DNA of 64,000 nucleotides from assembly GCA_035344155.1 (NCBI GenBank), contig DAORAL010000026.1, positions 8,647 to 72,646 of the forward strand. The letters are read 5' to 3'. The notes beneath the pieces were generated by a model. The model ran no database searches, had not been told where the DNA came from, and saw only the letters and a program-made list of their open reading frames with translations. A program made the translations under genes and the position numbers. Numbering within the stretch: the first letter of the stretch is position 1; every line of letters begins with the position of its first letter. Positions 16,333-24,640 of this stretch are shown piece by piece. The DNA comes from UBA1845 sp002338715. GTDB lineage: Bacteria > Planctomycetota > Phycisphaerae > UBA1845.

Positions 16333-17004
16333 ATGTTGGAATCCAAGTCGGGTGTTTTCTTTGTTGCGGGGCTGATCTTTTTTGGTGTCGCCTTCGTCGT
16401 GATGGGGGCGCTGCCCTACACGATCTATCGCGGCATTCCGGAAGAATCGGTGGCCGACATGATCGAAAAGCACGGCATCGTGCCCGAATTCGTCGAGCTG
16501 GCTGAGAAGTTCCCGACGCAGTTCAAAGAGTATTACGGCGAATGCAATGCCGAAAGTTTTGAAGCCGCACTTCGTCGTGGACACCGCATCTATACGGGCG
16601 AAGCCTGTTGGCATTGTCATAGTCAATTCGTGCGTCCAGTGTCGATGGAGTCGTCGCGGTGGGGGCCCGTTGCCCACGCCCGCGAGTACAACAACGAATT
16701 GCAGCGTCCCGTGCTGTTTGGTACGCGTCGCGTCGGGCCCGATCTTTCGAGAGAAGCCGCCCGCCGTTCCAACGATTGGCACATTGCCCACTTCCATAAA
16801 CCGGTCGACGTCGTCCCCTCGTCGGTGATGCCCGAGTATCCGTGGTTCTTTGATGAAAACGGTTACCCGAATCGCGACGGGATGGCTATCATCATGTATG
16901 TGCAGTGGTTGGGCAGTTGGCTTGAGGAATATCCGTACTACCTGGGCGAAGGGCCTGAAGGTGCGGGTGAAGTCAAGCCGGTCGACATGAGCGGCGTCGA
17001 ATAA
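16333..17004 (+). CDS. ccoO: cbb3-type cytochrome oxidase subunit II (monoheme c)
   Basis: A 223-residue protein with one N-terminal membrane anchor (VFFVAGLIFFGVAFVVMGAL) and a periplasmic cytochrome c domain with CWHCH at residues 92-96 followed by SQFVRPV, the CcoO signature. A methionine ligand is expected in PSSVMPEYPWFF. It accepts electrons from the diheme cytochrome and passes them to CcoN. There is a 73-base gap from ccoN. Confidence 0.95.
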   Translation: MLESKSGVFFVAGLIFFGVAFVVMGALPYTIYRGIPEESVADMIEKHGIVPEFVELAEKFPTQFKEYYGECNAESFEAALRRGHRIYTGEACWHCHSQFVRPVSMESSRWGPVAHAREYNNELQRPVLFGTRRVGPDLSREAARRSNDWHIAHFHKPVDVVPSSVMPEYPWFFDENGYPNRDGMAIIMYVQWLGSWLEEYPYYLGEGPEGAGEVKPVDMSGVE

Positions 17005-17046
17005 AGCGGTATGCTCTTTTTGTCGTAACTTCCGGAAGGAATCGTT

Positions 17047-17364
17047 GTGTTCAACAAACCCAAGTCAACCCCGGCGCAGAAGATCACCTTGATCGCGTTT
17101 CTCGTCGTGTTCCTGGTGCCAGCCGGCATCGGTTTCGCGATCAAGCTTTATGAATTCATTACGGTAGCGCGCGGTGCGACGAGTGAAGGGACGTTCATGC
17201 TCGTGCCCGTGCTGAACTACTTCATCGTGTTTATGGGCATGTTGTGCATGTTGGCGTGGGCGACGACGAACGGCATGTTCCGCGACATTGAAAAGCCCAA
17301 ATTCGACATGCTTCGCCATGAGCAGGAACTTGACGAGCGCGACGGCAAGCCCTGGTATTACTAG
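17047..17364 (+). CDS. Small two-helix membrane protein of the oxidase operon
   Basis: A 105-residue protein with a GTG start at 17047, after a GGAAGGAA ribosome binding site. Helices lie at about residues 12-34 and 52-73 (YFIVFMGMLCMLAWATTNG), and the C-terminal tail is charged. Its position after ccoO corresponds to ccoQ, although it is longer than typical CcoQ (about 50-60 residues). It may stabilise the oxidase. No heme motif is present. Confidence 0.7.
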   Translation: MFNKPKSTPAQKITLIAFLVVFLVPAGIGFAIKLYEFITVARGATSEGTFMLVPVLNYFIVFMGMLCMLAWATTNGMFRDIEKPKFDMLRHEQELDERDGKPWYY

Positions 17365-17478
17365 GCGTCTCGTGTCGCAGGTTCGTTTCTGCCGATGAAA
17401 CAGGACTGCGGTTCTGTTTTCTGGAGCGGTCTGTTTCGTCGCCGGTCGTTTGATCAACCGCAGCAAAGAGGTCTTAAT

Positions 17479-17646
17479 ATGGAATCAACGCAACCCAAAC
17501 TCGATCCGCCGTCTGAGCGGAGCTACCATAACTACACCACGCATCGCATCCCCTGGTTCGTCCGCCTGATCTGGGTTGGCTACTGGGTTGGTTTGGTGTG
17601 GTATTTGATCAAGTTCGGAATCTCGTCAGCAAAGAATTATTTCTAA
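17479..17646 (+). CDS. Single-helix small protein of the oxidase operon
   Basis: A 55-residue protein starting at ATG 17479, preceded by AAAGAGG. One membrane helix (WFVRLIWVGYWVGLVWYLIKF) follows a polar N-terminus. Its stop TAA overlaps the ATG of the copper ATPase by one base. CcoQ- or CcoS-like small subunits occur at this place in other cbb3 operons, but sequence alone does not settle which. Confidence 0.7.
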   Translation: MESTQPKLDPPSERSYHNYTTHRIPWFVRLIWVGYWVGLVWYLIKFGISSAKNYF

Positions 17647-19850
17647 TGACCCCGACGGTCGTCGGCAGTTCCTCCCCCCATACCAAATCGCAACCCCTGG
17701 CAGAATGCGTCTATTGCAATCTGCCCGTGCCCGGTGTGCGTGCAGACGCACCCGATGCCAACGACGTGTACTGCTGCTTTGGGTGCAGGTTGGCCCATCG
17801 CGTGACCCATGAAAAAGGCTCTGCCGGCGAATCCACCTGGCAGCTCACGCTAATCGGCATCGCGATCTTCCTGTCGATGAATGTGATGGTTTTCAACTGG
17901 GTGCTTTACGGGCAGGAGGTTTTCAATCCGGGCGGGGTCGTCGAGTCGAAAGTTGCGACGGCTGGCGTGACGATTTTTCGTTATCTTTCGATGCTGTTTT
18001 GCGCGGTGGTTGTGGCGATTCTGGGTTGGCCCATCGCGCAGAATGGAGTCGCGGCCCTTCGACATCGCCAGATCAACACGGATGTGCTTTTGGCGATCGG
18101 TGTATTCGCCGCATTCATCTATTCGTACGTTTCGGTGATTCGCGAAACCGGTAGCGTTTACTTCGATTCGGTGTGCATGATCCTGTTGCTGGTGACCATC
18201 GGTCGATCGATGGAAGCGCGGGCGCGGTTGTCGGCTGGCGAAGCCCTGCGATCGCTTGAGAAACTCGTTCCCAAAGAGGCATCACTGCTTCGCGATGGCG
18301 AAGTCGTCGAAACGCCAACGGCTGACCTGAAGGTGGGTGATGTCGTGATCGTCAAACCGGGGATGCGCTGTCCGGCTGACGGTGAAATCATCGACGGTCA
18401 ATCGGTGATCGACGAGCAGATCATCACCGGCGAAAGCGATCCCGCGCACAAGAAAGTCGGCGACGTCGCTTACGCCGGCTCGCTCAACGGAGACGGTACG
18501 CTGCAGGTGCGCGTCGGTGCGATCGCCGACAGTTCCGCGCTTCAACACATCGTCGACGCACTGGCTGAAGCACGCCGCGGCCGAGGTCGCCACCAACGCA
18601 TCGCCGATCGGGTTGCGACCATCTTTGTGCCCGCGGTTGTGGTGCTTTCCATCGCGACGTTTGTGTGGGCGACGCGGCAGTGGGGATGGCAGTCGGGGAT
18701 CATGCGATCGCTGGCTGTCCTCTTGATTGCGTGCCCGTGTGCGCTGGGCGTGGCGACGCCGATGGCGATCTGGGTGGCGATGGGGCGGGCGGCTAACTCG
18801 GGAATCGTGATCCGCAGCGTCGAAGCGTTTGAGAATCTCGCCCGCGTGCGGAGCGTGTTGTTCGACAAGACAGGAACGCTGACGACGGGAAAGGCGCGGA
18901 TCGAAGCGGTGCATGTCGCATCGATATCGGGAAGCGATCGCGACACCGTGTTCGCAAGGGCGGCTGCATTGGGCCAGGCGACGACGCATCATCTGGCCAC
19001 CGCAATTTGCGAAAAAGCGGCGAAGGATCACATCTCGCCGGCCACGGTTTGCAACGTGCAGACCTTTCCGGGGCAGGGAGTTTCTGCATCGCTCGACGAT
19101 GACGTGACGGTCTGGCTCGGGCGCGAAACGTTTCTTGAGGAGAACGGGCAACGTGCTGATACCGCGTTGGCCCAGCGCATCGCGGAGGCGCAAGATGCCG
19201 GCGCATCGCTGACCTGCGTGGGTTGGTCCGGTGCGATTCAAGGCGTGTTTGTCTTCAGCGAAGACCTGCGAGCGGGGGCGAAGGGCAGCCTTTCTCACCT
19301 TCGACAATTGGGATTGGATCTGGGCGTGTTGACTGGTGACCATCGCGGTCATGGCCGGCGCATGCAAGAGGCGCTCGGGATTCCGGTCCACGCTGGTTTG
19401 CTGCCGTCCGACAAGACCAATTACGTTGAAGGTATCACCCAGTCGGGCCGGCGCGTCGCGATGGTTGGCGACGGTATCAACGACGCACCTGCCCTGGCGA
19501 CCGCGACCGTGGGGATCGCGATGGGCTGCGGCGCCGATGTCAGCCGCGAGTCAGCCGACGCGTGTTTGATGTCAAATGACCTTGCCGCGGTCCCGTTGTT
19601 GTTTGACCTTTCAAAGGCGACGGTTAAGGTGATCAAGCAAAACCTGTTCTGGGCGTTTGCCTACAACGTCTGCGGACTGGGGTTGGCTGCGACTGGGCGA
19701 CTTGGTCCGGTCAGTGCAGCCGTCGCAATGTTGGCAAGCAGTTTGTTGGTGGTGGCCAACTCGATGCGATTGGGGAAGATGCCCTTGGGTGAGTCGATGA
19801 CGACAACCGATCAAACATCAAAGACAAGTCAATTGGCGATTGCGGGGTGA
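17646..19850 (+). CDS. ccoI: CcoI-type heavy-metal (copper) P1B-ATPase
   Basis: A 734-residue protein. The N-terminus has a cysteine-rich metal-binding region (CVYCNLP, YCCFGC) instead of the usual CxxC heavy-metal-associated domain. It has the P1B core: the membrane CPC motif (CPCALGVATP), phosphorylation site DKTGTLT, TGES and GDGINDAPA. CcoI exports or loads copper needed for the CuB site of cbb3 oxidases. The start ATG 17646 shares one base with the preceding stop. The operon position makes a copper-delivery role for this oxidase very likely. Confidence 0.93.
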   Translation: MTPTVVGSSSPHTKSQPLAECVYCNLPVPGVRADAPDANDVYCCFGCRLAHRVTHEKGSAGESTWQLTLIGIAIFLSMNVMVFNWVLYGQEVFNPGGVVESKVATAGVTIFRYLSMLFCAVVVAILGWPIAQNGVAALRHRQINTDVLLAIGVFAAFIYSYVSVIRETGSVYFDSVCMILLLVTIGRSMEARARLSAGEALRSLEKLVPKEASLLRDGEVVETPTADLKVGDVVIVKPGMRCPADGEIIDGQSVIDEQIITGESDPAHKKVGDVAYAGSLNGDGTLQVRVGAIADSSALQHIVDALAEARRGRGRHQRIADRVATIFVPAVVVLSIATFVWATRQWGWQSGIMRSLAVLLIACPCALGVATPMAIWVAMGRAANSGIVIRSVEAFENLARVRSVLFDKTGTLTTGKARIEAVHVASISGSDRDTVFARAAALGQATTHHLATAICEKAAKDHISPATVCNVQTFPGQGVSASLDDDVTVWLGRETFLEENGQRADTALAQRIAEAQDAGASLTCVGWSGAIQGVFVFSEDLRAGAKGSLSHLRQLGLDLGVLTGDHRGHGRRMQEALGIPVHAGLLPSDKTNYVEGITQSGRRVAMVGDGINDAPALATATVGIAMGCGADVSRESADACLMSNDLAAVPLLFDLSKATVKVIKQNLFWAFAYNVCGLGLAATGRLGPVSAAVAMLASSLLVVANSMRLGKMPLGESMTTTDQTSKTSQLAIAG

Positions 19851-19854
19851 TGCC

Positions 19855-20631
19855 GTGGATCTGATTGCCATGTTGATGGGTGGGTTGCTGGGGTCCGGTC
19901 ACTGCATCGGAATGTGCGGCGGATTTGTCGTCACCATCGGTGCATCCAAGCAACGGTTTTCCCCGACGCTGATCCGACAACTTTGCTATGGCGGTGGTCG
20001 CATTTTTACGTATGGATTTCTGGGCGCACTGGCTGGTTTGGTTGGGGCGCGGTTGGCTTCGTTGAATCTGCCCTTGGTTGATGCGCAGAATTGGCTGGCG
20101 ATCATCGCGGGGATCATGATGTTGATGGTCGGGCTTAGTAACCTCGGTGTGTTTCGCTTCAAGAAATCGGAGTCGGCGTGCATCGGTTTCGGCGACAAGA
20201 TGCTCGGTCATTTTCTGAAGGGCAATGGCTATGCCGCATCGTTCTTGGCTGGGGTCTTTACTGGATTTCTGCCTTGCGGATTGCTTTATACATTCTTGGC
20301 GTTGGCGATGAAGTCGGGCAGTCCGGCGCTCGGTTGGTTGGGGATGGTGCTCTTTGGTGTGGGCACGGTTCCGGCGCTCACCGTACTGGGTTGCGGCAGC
20401 GCTGTGATGAGTCAGGTCAGCCGCGTTCGTCTGCACCGCTTGGCCAGCTGTTTCGTGATACTACTCGGGATCGCCACGATTTGGCGGGGCGTCCCCAAAG
20501 ACAAACCGTGCTGCGACCCAGCCGACCACCCGGTCGTCGGTTCGCTGCATGTACCTTTTGTTGATTGCGTTTGTCAGCAGGCGGTCGATGCCGAAGGGCA
20601 GGCCCGCTTTTTTGTTTCAGGACTTGTTTGA
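19855..20631 (+). CDS. DsbD_2 / SafE-like membrane protein of cbb3 assembly
   Basis: A 258-residue protein. The start is placed at GTG 19855, after GGGGTGA; an ATG at 19870 is possible. GSGHCIGMCGG at about residues 12-22 is the conserved two-cysteine motif of the DsbD_2 (sulfite exporter TauE/SafE-like) family often encoded beside ccoI. Six membrane helices are predicted, with a second cysteine-containing turn FLPCGLLYTFLALA. The family is thought to help copper or redox steps of oxidase assembly. The C-terminal 50 residues contain CCDPADHP and are probably soluble. Confidence 0.8.
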   Translation: MDLIAMLMGGLLGSGHCIGMCGGFVVTIGASKQRFSPTLIRQLCYGGGRIFTYGFLGALAGLVGARLASLNLPLVDAQNWLAIIAGIMMLMVGLSNLGVFRFKKSESACIGFGDKMLGHFLKGNGYAASFLAGVFTGFLPCGLLYTFLALAMKSGSPALGWLGMVLFGVGTVPALTVLGCGSAVMSQVSRVRLHRLASCFVILLGIATIWRGVPKDKPCCDPADHPVVGSLHVPFVDCVCQQAVDAEGQARFFVSGLV

Positions 20632-21035
20632 TGACTCGACCGGCATTTCACTTTCTCGTTGACGTTCTACTCTTGGTTGCGTTCATGGCCCACCTTTGGG
20701 CGGCAGCGTTGGTGCAGTTCATTTTTCCAAAGGGGACGGAAGCGGATGGCTGGCGGGTCTGGGGAATGAACTACGACGCCTGGGCGCTCGTGTCTTTTGG
20801 ATCGCTGGCGCTCTTTACGATTCTGACGCTTGTGCACCTGATCCTTCAGTGGCGGTGGATTTGCAACTTCATCATCAGTCGTTGGGCCAAACGCACCGGT
20901 CATAAGATTGAAGTTCACGATGGCACCAAGACCATTTATGGCGTCGGTACGTTGATCGGTGTGCTGACGGTGATGGGCGTGCTCTTGGCGATCGCCGAGA
21001 TACAAGCCGTCGCGCCCAAACTCCCCGTGCCGTAG
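20631..21035 (+). CDS. DUF4405-like small membrane protein
   Basis: A 134-residue protein whose ATG shares one base with the preceding TGA. There are three membrane helices: an N-terminal FLVDVLLLVAFMAHLWAAALV, a middle segment ending LVHLILQWRWI, and a C-terminal segment at about 103-123. The VHLxLxWRWI string with upstream histidine resembles DUF4405 proteins, which are thought to bind heme b. It is the last gene of the oxidase operon and converges with the two-component genes. Confidence 0.65.
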   Translation: MTRPAFHFLVDVLLLVAFMAHLWAAALVQFIFPKGTEADGWRVWGMNYDAWALVSFGSLALFTILTLVHLILQWRWICNFIISRWAKRTGHKIEVHDGTKTIYGVGTLIGVLTVMGVLLAIAEIQAVAPKLPVP

Positions 21036-21058
21036 GCTGATTCCTAAACGCACACCAT

Positions 21059-22426
21059 TCAGGTGATACCGTGTTTTTCGAGGCGGTATCGGAACGCATC
21101 GCGCGACAGGCTTAACAGCTTCGCCGCTTGCGATTGGTTTTGTTTGGTGCGTTCGAGTGCCTTTCGCAAGAGGTGCTCTTCCAACACGAACAGGTCAATG
21201 CCGTCGGGCGGCAGTTGGAAGTTGGCGAGCAGGTCGCCTTGTCCGATCTGGTTGTTGCGCCCGAGGACCATGTCTTCAGGGCACAGCGTTTCTCCTTTGG
21301 ATAGTAAGACAGCCCGTTCGCAGGCGTTGCGAAGTTCGCGGACATTGCCCGGCCAATGGTATGCGCAGATTTTCTTGTACGCGCTGTCTTCAACCTTGGT
21401 GATTTTCTTGCGGAATTCCCGGGTGAAAAGTGCAACGAAGTGATCGACGAGCAGACAGATGTCGTCGCCTCGGTCGCGCAGCGGCGGCAACTGAATCGGA
21501 ATGACGTTTAACCGAAACAGCAGGTCGCGGCGAAACTTGCCTTCTTCGACGGCAGTTTCAAGATCACGGTTCGTTGCGCTAATCACTCGGACGTTAACGG
21601 AGATCTCTTCGGTGCCTCCAACGCGACGAAATACTCGCTCTTCCAAGAATCGCAACAACTTGGCCTGGAGGGCGGGCGGCATGTCGCCGACTTCGTCGAG
21701 GAACACGGTTCCACCGTCGGCAAGTTCAAGCAGACCTTTCTTGGCGTGCTTGGCGTCGGTGAACGCGCCTTTTTCGTGGCCAAACAGTTCACTTTCAAGC
21801 AGCGTCTCCGACAGGGCGGTGCACGTGATGTTCATGAACGGATTCGGCGCCCGGTCGGAATTGTAGTGGATGATTCGGGCAACCAGGTCCTTGCCGGTTC
21901 CCGTTTCACCCGTGAGGAAAATCGTCGATGCGCCACTGCTGGCGACGTCGGAAATGGTTTCAAACAGTCCCTGCATCGTCGGATGCTTGCCGATGACTCG
22001 GTCGAAACCGTAGCGATGCTGGAGGTGGTGGCGAAGCTCGCGGACTTCACGGCGAAGCTGCGTGGTTTCGAGCGCCTTGCCAACGGTGAACAGAAGTTCG
22101 TCCATCTGAAACGGCTTGGCGATGTAATCGTACGCGCCGAGTTTGATCGCTTCGACAGCGTGTTCCACGTTGCTAAATGCCGTCATCATGATAACGACCG
22201 TGTCCGTATCGGTCTGTTTCAGGCGGCGGAGGATTTCAAGTCCGGTCGTGTCGGGAAGCTTGTAGTCGAGCATGATCAAGTCGAACATGTTCGACTCGAT
22301 GGCGTCGAATGCTTCCGCGCCGTTTTCGGCTTCGGTGATGCGGCAACCGCGCTCTTCAAACTTCTGGCGCAGCGACCAGCGGATCAAGCTTTCGTCTTCA
22401 ACGATTAGAATGCGCGGCGTCAACAC
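21059..22426 (-). CDS. NtrC-family sigma-54-dependent response regulator
   Basis: A 455-residue protein with three domains. The receiver has a phospho-acceptor Asp at residue 54 (LIMLDYKLPD). The AAA+ domain has Walker A GETGTGKD and the sigma-54 contact loop GAFTDA, a known variant of GAFTGA; Walker B is GGTVFLDEVGD. The C-terminal Fis-type helix-turn-helix is RTKQNQSQAAKLLSLSRDAF. It would activate sigma-54 promoters when phosphorylated. Its start overlaps the kinase gene by 7 bases. Several sigma-54 promoter matches in this window are its candidate targets. Confidence 0.95.
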   Translation of the reverse strand: MLTPRILIVEDESLIRWSLRQKFEERGCRITEAENGAEAFDAIESNMFDLIMLDYKLPDTTGLEILRRLKQTDTDTVVIMMTAFSNVEHAVEAIKLGAYDYIAKPFQMDELLFTVGKALETTQLRREVRELRHHLQHRYGFDRVIGKHPTMQGLFETISDVASSGASTIFLTGETGTGKDLVARIIHYNSDRAPNPFMNITCTALSETLLESELFGHEKGAFTDAKHAKKGLLELADGGTVFLDEVGDMPPALQAKLLRFLEERVFRRVGGTEEISVNVRVISATNRDLETAVEEGKFRRDLLFRLNVIPIQLPPLRDRGDDICLLVDHFVALFTREFRKKITKVEDSAYKKICAYHWPGNVRELRNACERAVLLSKGETLCPEDMVLGRNNQIGQGDLLANFQLPPDGIDLFVLEEHLLRKALERTKQNQSQAAKLLSLSRDAFRYRLEKHGIT

Positions 22427-23625
22427 GAATCGGCCCCCTTCGACTCAGCAATAAATGCTGGTAATTCAACAATAACTTTGCTCCCCTTGCTGACGACGCT
22501 CTCCAGTCGGATGTGGCCGCCGTTGGCCTCGATGATCTTCTTGCAGATGGGAAGCCCCAAACCGGTACCTTTCGATTTTGTTGTGTAGAAAGGTTCAAAC
22601 GCGCGGTCGCGCGTGGCGGGGTCCATGCCACAACCGAAGTCCTGAATGGTCAATTTGACCCAGCGGCCCAGGCGCTTGGTATCGATTCGGATCATGCTTC
22701 CCGCTGAGGATGCCTGGGCCGCGTTGAGGAGCAGGTTGAAGGCCAATTGTTCGAGTTGTGCAGGGTCTGCGACCACTTCCATGTCCTCGTCGCAACGGAT
22801 GCGTTCGATGCGAATATCCACAAGCGCCGGTTCTTCTTCCAACACTTGCAGCACGCGATTGAGAACATGGTTCAGACAGCAAGGCGACATTTGTGGTGGT
22901 TTGGGACGGGCATAAACCAGAAGATCCTTGACCGTCGAGTCCAGTCGATTGATCTGCGTCAGGACCTCGGCCAGGATCGGGATGCGCGAGTCGTCGCCAC
23001 TCAAACCGTCGCGAATCACTTGAATCGCACCGCTGATACCTGCGAGCGGATTCTTGATTTCATGGGCGAGTGACGCGGCCAACTGTCCGATCTGTGCGAG
23101 GTGCTCTGCTCGGGTCAGTTTCTCTTCAACTGCCAACCGTTCGCGATCGCGGATAACCTGAGAGTAACTGTCCTTGTACGTCCCGAGCATGACGGACAGT
23201 TCCAACATCAGCAATTTGTGAAGTGATTGAAGTTTTGATTCCTTGTCTGGTATGTCAGACGCTTCGATTTTCTGTTCAAAGGTTTGCCAGACGATATCCA
23301 GTCCGCCCACCATGAAATGCTGGGGGAGGTTGATATCAGAATGGGTCCGCCCGATCGCCGTCCGCTGCTCAAAATATGCGTCACCGTATTCGCCGCAGAA
23401 CAACTCCGAGAGCCATCGGTCGAACGACCGTTTTTGGCGCTCAATCTGGGCTTCGCTGGTGAACACTTCGCGGGTTTCTTTGTGGGCAACCAATACCACG
23501 TAGAACTGGTCGGTAATGCTGGGCAGGATGGCAGAAACCTCATCCCTAAGGGCCAGCAATTTTCTTGCGTCCTTGACCGTGAAACCCAAGTAACGCTTCA
23601 TTAATTCAAAGGCAGCATAATCCAT
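22420..23625 (-). CDS. Heme (protoglobin) sensor histidine kinase
   Basis: A 401-residue kinase from the ATG at 23625; a leaderless start at 23727 is possible. Residues 1-170 match the protoglobin / globin-coupled sensor pattern: a helix ending ITDQFYVVLVAHKETR, then LFCGEYGDAYFEQR and IGRTHSDINLPQHFMVGG, whose His is the likely proximal heme ligand. A coiled coil leads to the HisKA box SLAHEIKNPLAG and an ATPase domain with DFGCGMD and TGLGLPICKKI. There is no membrane segment, so it senses O2, NO or CO in the cytoplasm. It forms an operon with the NtrC-type regulator. Confidence 0.88.
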   Translation of the reverse strand: MDYAAFELMKRYLGFTVKDARKLLALRDEVSAILPSITDQFYVVLVAHKETREVFTSEAQIERQKRSFDRWLSELFCGEYGDAYFEQRTAIGRTHSDINLPQHFMVGGLDIVWQTFEQKIEASDIPDKESKLQSLHKLLMLELSVMLGTYKDSYSQVIRDRERLAVEEKLTRAEHLAQIGQLAASLAHEIKNPLAGISGAIQVIRDGLSGDDSRIPILAEVLTQINRLDSTVKDLLVYARPKPPQMSPCCLNHVLNRVLQVLEEEPALVDIRIERIRCDEDMEVVADPAQLEQLAFNLLLNAAQASSAGSMIRIDTKRLGRWVKLTIQDFGCGMDPATRDRAFEPFYTTKSKGTGLGLPICKKIIEANGGHIRLESVVSKGSKVIVELPAFIAESKGADSC

Positions 23626-23741
23626 TTGTGCATCGTACACCGGGCAGAATCGGAACAAAACCCGCCGGGCTGGGCGATCAGCACCTATCGATGCGAAGCT
23701 TGAGGTCGTCGGGGGTCTGAGGCTCATGTTAAAAAGCCCAA

Positions 23742-23757
23742 GGCACGGCGTGTGCCC
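23742..23757 (-). promoter_or_regulatory. Sigma-54 -24/-12 element for the sensor-kinase operon
   Basis: The minus strand reads GGGCACA-CGCC-GTGCC, with correct GG-to-GC spacing against TGGCACG-N4-TTGC. The predicted transcription start is near 23731, giving a 106-base leader to the kinase ATG at 23625. This would make the activator operon autoregulated. Confidence 0.6.
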
Positions 23758-23809
23758 AAGTACGATGGTACAGAATTCGGCGATAATGGCCGTTTGGGAT
23801 TGGGGCATG

Positions 23810-23825
23810 TGTGGCATTTGCCACA
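23810..23825. promoter_or_regulatory. Perfect dyad between divergent sigma-54 promoters (possible enhancer)
   Basis: TGTGGCA-TT-TGCCACA is a 16-base inverted repeat with 7-base arms. It lies 53 bases upstream of the minus-strand -24 element and 106 bases upstream of the plus-strand one. That is the range where NtrC-type activators bind. Confidence 0.5.
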
Positions 23826-23930
23826 GCCATTGCGGATTTTGCCCGTACCCCGCCGCAGAGGCCTGAATGCCACTTGCCGCCAATCGTCCGAAGGTCTGCG
23901 ACTCCAGAATGTGGGGCAATTCGATCCGAT

Positions 23931-23946
23931 TGGTACGGATCGTGCC
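23931..23946 (+). promoter_or_regulatory. Sigma-54 -24/-12 element for the CBS/hydrogenase operon
   Basis: TGGTACG-GATC-GTGCC matches TGGCACG-N4-TTGC with exact spacing. The predicted start is near 23957, with a leader of about 48 bases to ATG 24005. No other promoter-like sequence is as good in the 379-base gap 23626-24004. Confidence 0.65.
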
Positions 23947-24004
23947 CCGTGATTTCCGGATGAATGGAGTGGACATTGGACGCCTCACGAGGAGGGCATC
24001 AGCC

Positions 24005-24640
24005 ATGCACGTTGCCGACTACATGACCAGCGACCCCGTGGTCATCGCGGAGACGGATCTGCTGTCACGTGCCGAAGAGGTTGCCCGCGTCAAGTCCGTC
24101 CACCAGTTACCCGTCCTTGATGAGTCCGGACGCCTCGTGGGGATTATTACGGACAGAGACATCCGTTCTGCAATCGGATACGACCGCACGCTTCGCGAAA
24201 AACTGCAGGTTCAGGAAGTGATGACTCAGGAACCGATCACCGTCAAACCGGATGACACACTTTCGCATGTACTGAAGCAGTTCTGCGAGCATCGATTCGG
24301 GGCGATGCCGGTGGTTCAGTCGAACCAACTCGTGGGGATCATTACCCGACATGACTTGTTGATGGCCATGTCGACGATGCTGGGGCTGGATTGCAACGGA
24401 ACCGATATTGAAGTGGCGTTGCCGGATTTGTTTAAGGACTTGGTGACGGCGTTTGATGCGTTGAGTCGATCCGAAGGCACGTTGCATGGCGCGGTTGTTG
24501 CACGTACAAGAGACGGCGGCGACGAACCGTCGCTATTTTTGAGAATTGGCAAGCACGACAAGCCGGAATTCCAAAAACGGTTGCGGCATGCGGGGCTCGT
24601 ATTGCTGGAAACTGAAGAACAACACAGGACAAAGACATGA
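24005..24640 (+). CDS. Paired CBS-domain regulatory protein with C-terminal ACT-like region
   Basis: A 211-residue protein starting at ATG 24005, with GAGGAGGG upstream. The first CBS motif (residues 1-60) begins MHVADYMTSDPVVIAE and ends GRLVGIITDRDIRSA. The second (70-125) has VQEVMTQEPITVKPDD and LVGIITRHDLL. The last 70 residues resemble the ACT-like part of AcuB-type proteins. Such proteins sense adenine nucleotides or NADH. It is the first gene of a long operon, translationally coupled to the acyl-CoA transferase, and may sense energy charge for it. Confidence 0.85.
   Translation: MHVADYMTSDPVVIAETDLLSRAEEVARVKSVHQLPVLDESGRLVGIITDRDIRSAIGYDRTLREKLQVQEVMTQEPITVKPDDTLSHVLKQFCEHRFGAMPVVQSNQLVGIITRHDLLMAMSTMLGLDCNGTDIEVALPDLFKDLVTAFDALSRSEGTLHGAVVARTRDGGDEPSLFLRIGKHDKPEFQKRLRHAGLVLLETEEQHRTKT

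Noticed and set aside
23802..23816. Another GG-N10-GC match (TGGGGCATGTGTGGC) on the plus strand
   Set aside because: The -12 part reads TGGC and the -24 part lacks CAC; it is much weaker than 23931-23946 and overlaps the dyad.
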